Source: Prorocentrum cordatum (taxonomy: Eukaryota > Sar > Dinophyceae > Prorocentrales > Prorocentraceae). From it: a stretch of 64,000 bases of DNA. This document shows, one piece after another, positions 60,200 through 64,000 of this stretch. Positions within the stretch are counted from its first letter, which is position 1; every line of letters starts with the position of its first letter. The notes beneath the pieces were generated by a model. It was not told where the DNA came from, did not search any database, and saw only the letters and a list, made by a program, of their open reading frames with translations. The position numbers and the translations under genes are program-made. The stretch spans positions 584,138-648,137 of the forward strand of contig CAUYUJ010000847.1 of NCBI GenBank assembly GCA_963575745.1, written 5' to 3'.

Positions 60200-61260
60200 G
60201 GCGCCGACGAAGACAGCATAGAGAACGTGATCGCGGGCGTGATTATCCACAAGAGCGGGATCCCTGGCGCCATGGTGGTGGACGTGGAGGCAGGAGCTGC
60301 ACGGAGGGAGCGTACCCACCTGGAGCAGGCGCTGCTGCTCCCGCTGAGGCCGCGCCGGCGGGAGGAGGAGCCTCGGCACTGGCTTCTGCTGCAGGGCTGC
60401 CCGCCAGCGTCGCACTGGAGCTGGAGCGGATCCTGGCTGAGGCGACTGCCAACCTCCACGCAACGACGTCGGCGGCCCAGACCAAGATGGCCACGGTCGT
60501 TGCCGCCCACGCCCAGGAGTGCTCGGCACGGCTCGCGGTGGTCGATGCGGATGTCGCTCGCATGCGAGACTGGCAGCACAGGATCGAAGCGTCGAACGAG
60601 GAGCTGCGTGCAGCGGTCCAGAGCATCTCGGAGGCCCTGGAGCGCGCGGAGGCTCAGGTCCCTCTCTTTCAGGCAGCTAAGCAGGAGATGTGGGACAGAC
60701 CCGCCGCGCCGAACATCTTCCAAATCCAGGTCGAGACGGGTGTCACGAGCGCGGAGATTATCTGCGGCCTCGAGGAATGGTTCAAGGCTGGCATGGTGTC
60801 GAGCGGTCAGTACTCGCTGCACTCCCTCCCGTCTGGGAAACACTTCGTGCTGGAGCTCACGGGCGGTGTGGTGGGCTACGAACGCGCCAAGAGGTTGGTC
60901 ACGCACCTCCGCATGCCAGGTGGGTGGAGGAGCTTCACGGCAGGGGGCCACAAGATGTACATCAACGCGGACAAGTCCAAGCGGGCGTTGCGGGTGGAGC
61001 TCCACACCAAGCGCCTTGGCCAAGCTCTGGAGGAAGTGCGTGGAGGAGCTGGGCGCTGGTGGTCGAACAAAGCGAAGGGGGAGGTCAAGTTTGACAATGT
61101 GGAGGTGGCCAGTATCGTGGTCTCGGAAGAGGATGCCCCGACGGAGCTGCGATGGAACAACCCGATGGTGGCGAACCTGGGCATCGACAAAAGCAAGGTG
61201 CAGGAGGTGTTCAATCGCATGGTCGGCAGTGGCACCAGAGAGGTACAGTGGTGTCCCTAA
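60200..61260 (+). CDS. LINE 3 ORF1-like coiled-coil protein (5' limit unclear)
   Basis: The frame is open from the CTC array to TAA at 61258. After a Gly/Ala-rich part, VALELERILAEATANLHATT begins a long coiled coil (ECSARLAVVDADVARMRDW, ELRAAVQSISEALERAEAQV) to about 60670. Then comes an RNA-binding-like globular part (NIFQIQVETG, GKHFVLELTGG, LVTHLRMPGGWRSFTAGGH, ALRVELHTKRLG). This coiled-coil plus nucleic-acid-binding order fits an ORF1 chaperone. No good ATG after the array; translation start not determined. Confidence 0.6.
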
Positions 61261-63946
61261 CAACACTCGCGCGGCGTGGTGGCGCCTGTGGCAGTACCAT
61301 TACAAGGAGGTATTCAACAGCCCCCTGAAGGTCATATCGTGGGTTGCGCGTGGCTTGCTTCTACGGGATCCTCCTCGTAGGCGATGCAAGCTTGCAACTT
61401 TGTGGTCGTATATGGCAAAGAAGTATTTAAGCATGATGCAGGAGGCGCATGACGCGGTGGGCTTTTTGGAGGCGCTCGTGCGCTCGCAGATGTACCCCTT
61501 CAAGCTCCACTACTCTGCGATTCGCGAGGGATGTGGCGAAGGTGCGGCCATGCTGATCCCATCATTGGAGCAGTATGACGGGGAGGAGATGCAGCCATCG
61601 TGGCACCCAGATCTGTCGACCGCGGAGCTGGGCCCTGAGCGAATATTAATGATGAAGGTCTGGGTGATGGCGTGGAAGCCTGACTCGGTCACACACTTGC
61701 CTGCAGAGGCTGAAGGGGGTCGTGGCGGAGTCACTCTCATCAACGTGCACAACCTCGATTGCAGCGGGGAGGACAAGTCGAGAGTGGCGGCAACCTGGCG
61801 GAGAGCAATGAGGGAGGTGCGCAGGTCCCTGTTGCAGGAGCTCTGCGATGTGGGCGGCGACTTCACCCACCCAGTGGAGGATCGACGCTACCACCACATG
61901 CCGACGGATTTGCCTCGTTGGCGGGGAGCTGACGGTGACGCTCAAGAGGAGTGGGCTGCTGCCAAGCGGCCCCTGGTCTCAGCGGCGAAGGCCACGAGGG
62001 ACCGCATGATTGCGCTCGCGGAACTGCAGAATGTCTCGCAGGGCGCGGAGCTCTTCGCCCTGGTGACGCGCTTGGTGGCCAAGACGGCCTGGTCGAACGA
62101 CGGCACCACGGCGCCCTTGCTGATCAAGTTCTCTCCTCTGGTTCGGAGGCACCTGCGCACTCAAGATGGCAAGGCGCTGGCGAACGGCACTCTGGTTTTC
62201 GGGGAAGTCGTATGCTCCACCATGGAACGTATGCTGGATGTGCGGCGTAAAGGCGCTGCGAAACGGATCCGGTGCGCCTGGGCGACGGTGCTGGCGCTGG
62301 AGGGCGAGTACTGGAAGCGGGAGCAGGGCAACATAGTGAAGAAGGCCCAGCTGTGGCTCCGCAAGCTGCCCGCCTGGCAGCTGAGCGGCGTCAAGGTGCA
62401 GGGTATGGAAGAGCTCCCTGCACCACCTGAGCTGGAGAGCGTCTCCGTGTGGTCATCCGATGTCGCGATGAAGAATGCTGACGCCAGGCTGGCTGCAGTG
62501 CGTGAGTACTGGGGCCACATCTTCAGGAAGAAAGATTTCGACGAGGGGGTGGTCAGGGAGTACATCGTGCGATGGCCAGCGCCCGCCAGCACGCGTGAGG
62601 ACTTTGCTCACAGTAAGGAGGATCTACTACGGGCAGCTCAACGAGGTCGTGATGTGGCCCCTGGACATGACAGGCAGAAGCTGACGCGCCTGGAGCACAA
62701 CTGGGCCAAGTGCTTCCTGGTGCCGCTGTGGGCGCCGATCTCGGAGGCGAGCATGATCTTCGTGAAGAGCGCGCTCGGGGTGAGCACTGCTGGCTGGCTG
62801 GGCTGCTCGGCCGACTCCATGACGAAGTACCCGGGCTGCTGGCTGGTGCCTGGCGCAGACCTCGCCAGACTGTGGCAAGACTCTTTGTCCAAGCATGCGG
62901 CGAGGATGAGAGCGCTTGGTGCCAACGCCCTACACAATGATGCAGCGGCACGTACGTGCAAGGGGCTGGAGATCCTGTGCCTGCTAGACGTGGCCATGAT
63001 GCCCCCGATCCCCGATCTGCGCGGAGGCAAGGTGCGGGACCTGCTGCACGTGCTGCCGTGCGTGCCGACGAAGTCTGACAGGAAGGACTACCTTCTGTCG
63101 ATGGGCCCCTCCTCGGGCGTCACGGCGCCGCTCTCCCTCTTCGACTCGGCGGCGACGGCGTGGATGAGGGCGGCGTGCAAGCTGCCGAGTGAGTGGCTCG
63201 CCTTCCTCGAGAGCGTTGAGAGCTTCGGCTACGACGTCTGGGGCGTGGCGCTGGGCAGGCTGGCGGACCTGCCGACGGACCTCTTCACCTCGTCGTGGTG
63301 GCAGGATCGTCGAGGGCCTGCTCGCCACCTCAGGGACGCACTGATGGGCTGCACGCTGACCAGCAGGCCCAGGAACGGGCATCGGACAGTGGCCTGTCTG
63401 TGCGCCGCGAAGAGGCGGACGTTGGCGACGGAGGCTGCCTGGCTGGCGCAGCACCATCGTGAGAGGAAGAAAAGGTTGGTTGCGTGGCACGTCCTTGTGC
63501 CCGCCACATGTGTGTTGGCGCAGAGATGGGAGGCGCTTAAATGCGCCCCTCGCAATAGAGGGATGAGGGTGAGGTGGGTGGTGGTCAAAGTAATGCGCGG
63601 CGCATGGCCCACAGTGGCCAGAATGCATGTCACTAATAGTCGCTCGGCCCTCTGTAAGCTTGGGCGTGAGAATGAATCTGACAACATGTCACAATATTTG
63701 AGGTGTCGGCCCTCCTGGTGGTCCGCCTGCTTTCCTAGGGATTGTTGTTCTTACTCTGTCAGTCTGATGCTTTGTTTTGGGTCCCTCTGGGGCCACGCCT
63801 CGACCCCCGATGACCCGCTCGTTTGGTCGGTCTTGGGGCTTTGCCTGACGCACCAGTGGCACGCTATCCCTTCAGCGCATCCTGGTTCTGGGCCACAGTA
63901 CGTAATTTGTTGCCCTGATACTGCACGTGTACGCACGGGTAGGTAG
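61257..63946 (+). pseudogene. LINE 3 ORF2: endonuclease remnant, linker and C-terminal domain without RT palm
   Basis: The frame overlaps the ORF1 end and runs to TAG 63944. VISWVARGLLLRDP and YLSMMQEAHDAVG resemble the first endonuclease blocks (SWN.RGL, QE.H), with Asn replaced by Val. GGVTLINVHNLDC is a later strand, and the GDFN block is missing. A long linker follows (DATRDRMIALAELQ-like helical sequence, WGHIFRKKDFDEG). At GRDVAPGHD, where the RT core (APG.DG) should start, the sequence jumps to RQKLTRLEHNWAKCFLVPLW and a C-terminal domain (SAATAWMRAACKLPSEWLAF, RHLRDALMGCTLT). No (F/Y)xDD is present. The upstream poly-Leu part of this frame (59696-60200) is just the CTC array. Confidence 0.65.
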
Positions 63947-63976
63947 GCGACTCTTCCTCTGGAGCGACGTTCGCTC

Positions 63977-64000
63977 CTCCTCCTCCTCCTCCTCCTCCTC
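63977..64000. repeat. (CTC)n array at the window end
   Basis: Begins after 'gttcgctc' and continues past the window. Confidence 0.95.

Larger units (their letters stand above)
60200..63950 (+). mobile_element. LINE 3, internally deleted (RT palm missing)
   Basis: ORF1-like coiled-coil protein, then an endonuclease-linker-tail ORF2 on the plus strand, bounded by CTC arrays on both sides. The region where the reverse transcriptase palm should lie is replaced by a direct join after GRDVAPG (about 62660). Confidence 0.7.

Noticed and set aside
59696-60200. Poly-Leu N-terminus of a 1416-codon frame
   Set aside because: It is the translation of the CTC array. Only the part after about 61257 has protein-like sequence.
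1-64000. tRNA, rRNA or snRNA genes
   Set aside because: I looked for tRNA-like cloverleaf ends and conserved rRNA strings and recognised none; only the tRNA-complementary primer site at 6233 was seen.

Overview
The window is nuclear DNA of a dinoflagellate (inference). Three lines of evidence support this: near-matches to the dinoflagellate spliced leader (DinoSL), including one on the minus strand at 55048-55068; an intron with GA...AG ends built from a hairpin element (22947-23168), as in dinoflagellate introners; and a Ty1/copia polyprotein with an HVDD reverse-transcriptase motif. I cannot name the species. The window is gene-poor and dominated by microsatellites, minisatellites, MITE/introner-like hairpins and decayed retroelements. 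LAYOUT: 1-2840 holds simple and tandem repeats. About 2899-5625 is a spliced host gene for an alpha-helical protein with four recognised exons. 5969-22025 is one large LTR retrotransposon. 22746-24497 is a spliced F-box-like gene with introners in it. 24498-33180 is non-coding and repeat-rich. 33246-34184 is the 3' end of a LINE. 34740-37720 holds dispersed tandem and composite repeats. 38190-40467 is a second LINE lacking its reverse transcriptase core, set inside an ATC-type array. 41460-48140 is a complex of satellites, a segmental duplication and a large interrupted inverted repeat. 48140-52250 is mostly low-complexity or MITE-like. 52300-55440 has relics of coding sequence on both strands. 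55970-57380 has very long trinucleotide arrays. About 60200-63946 is a third LINE, also without its RT palm, between CTC arrays. RETROTRANSPOSON: two 264-bp LTRs with five differences bound about 15.5 kb that reads Gag (CCHC knuckle), Tpt1/KptA-like RNA 2'-phosphotransferase, RING-H2 finger, aspartic protease, an unidentified domain, a cytosine-methyltransferase-like domain, integrase, reverse transcriptase and RNase H. The frame is broken by one TAG, one TGA, one TAA and at least three frameshifts. Its internal region carries 33 copies of a 14-nt hairpin of form GC-nn-G-[GNRA]-C-n'n'-GC, nearly always followed by C. Nine different, always complementary, nn/n'n' pairs occur and the hairpins lie in all three codon frames. 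This covarying micro-hairpin family is the strongest candidate for an undescribed system here. HOST GENES: both recognised host genes are interrupted by members of one hairpin family that supply splice sites, so that family appears to be making introns. Pieces of the F-box-like gene recur twice more at 44.9 and 46.4 kb.
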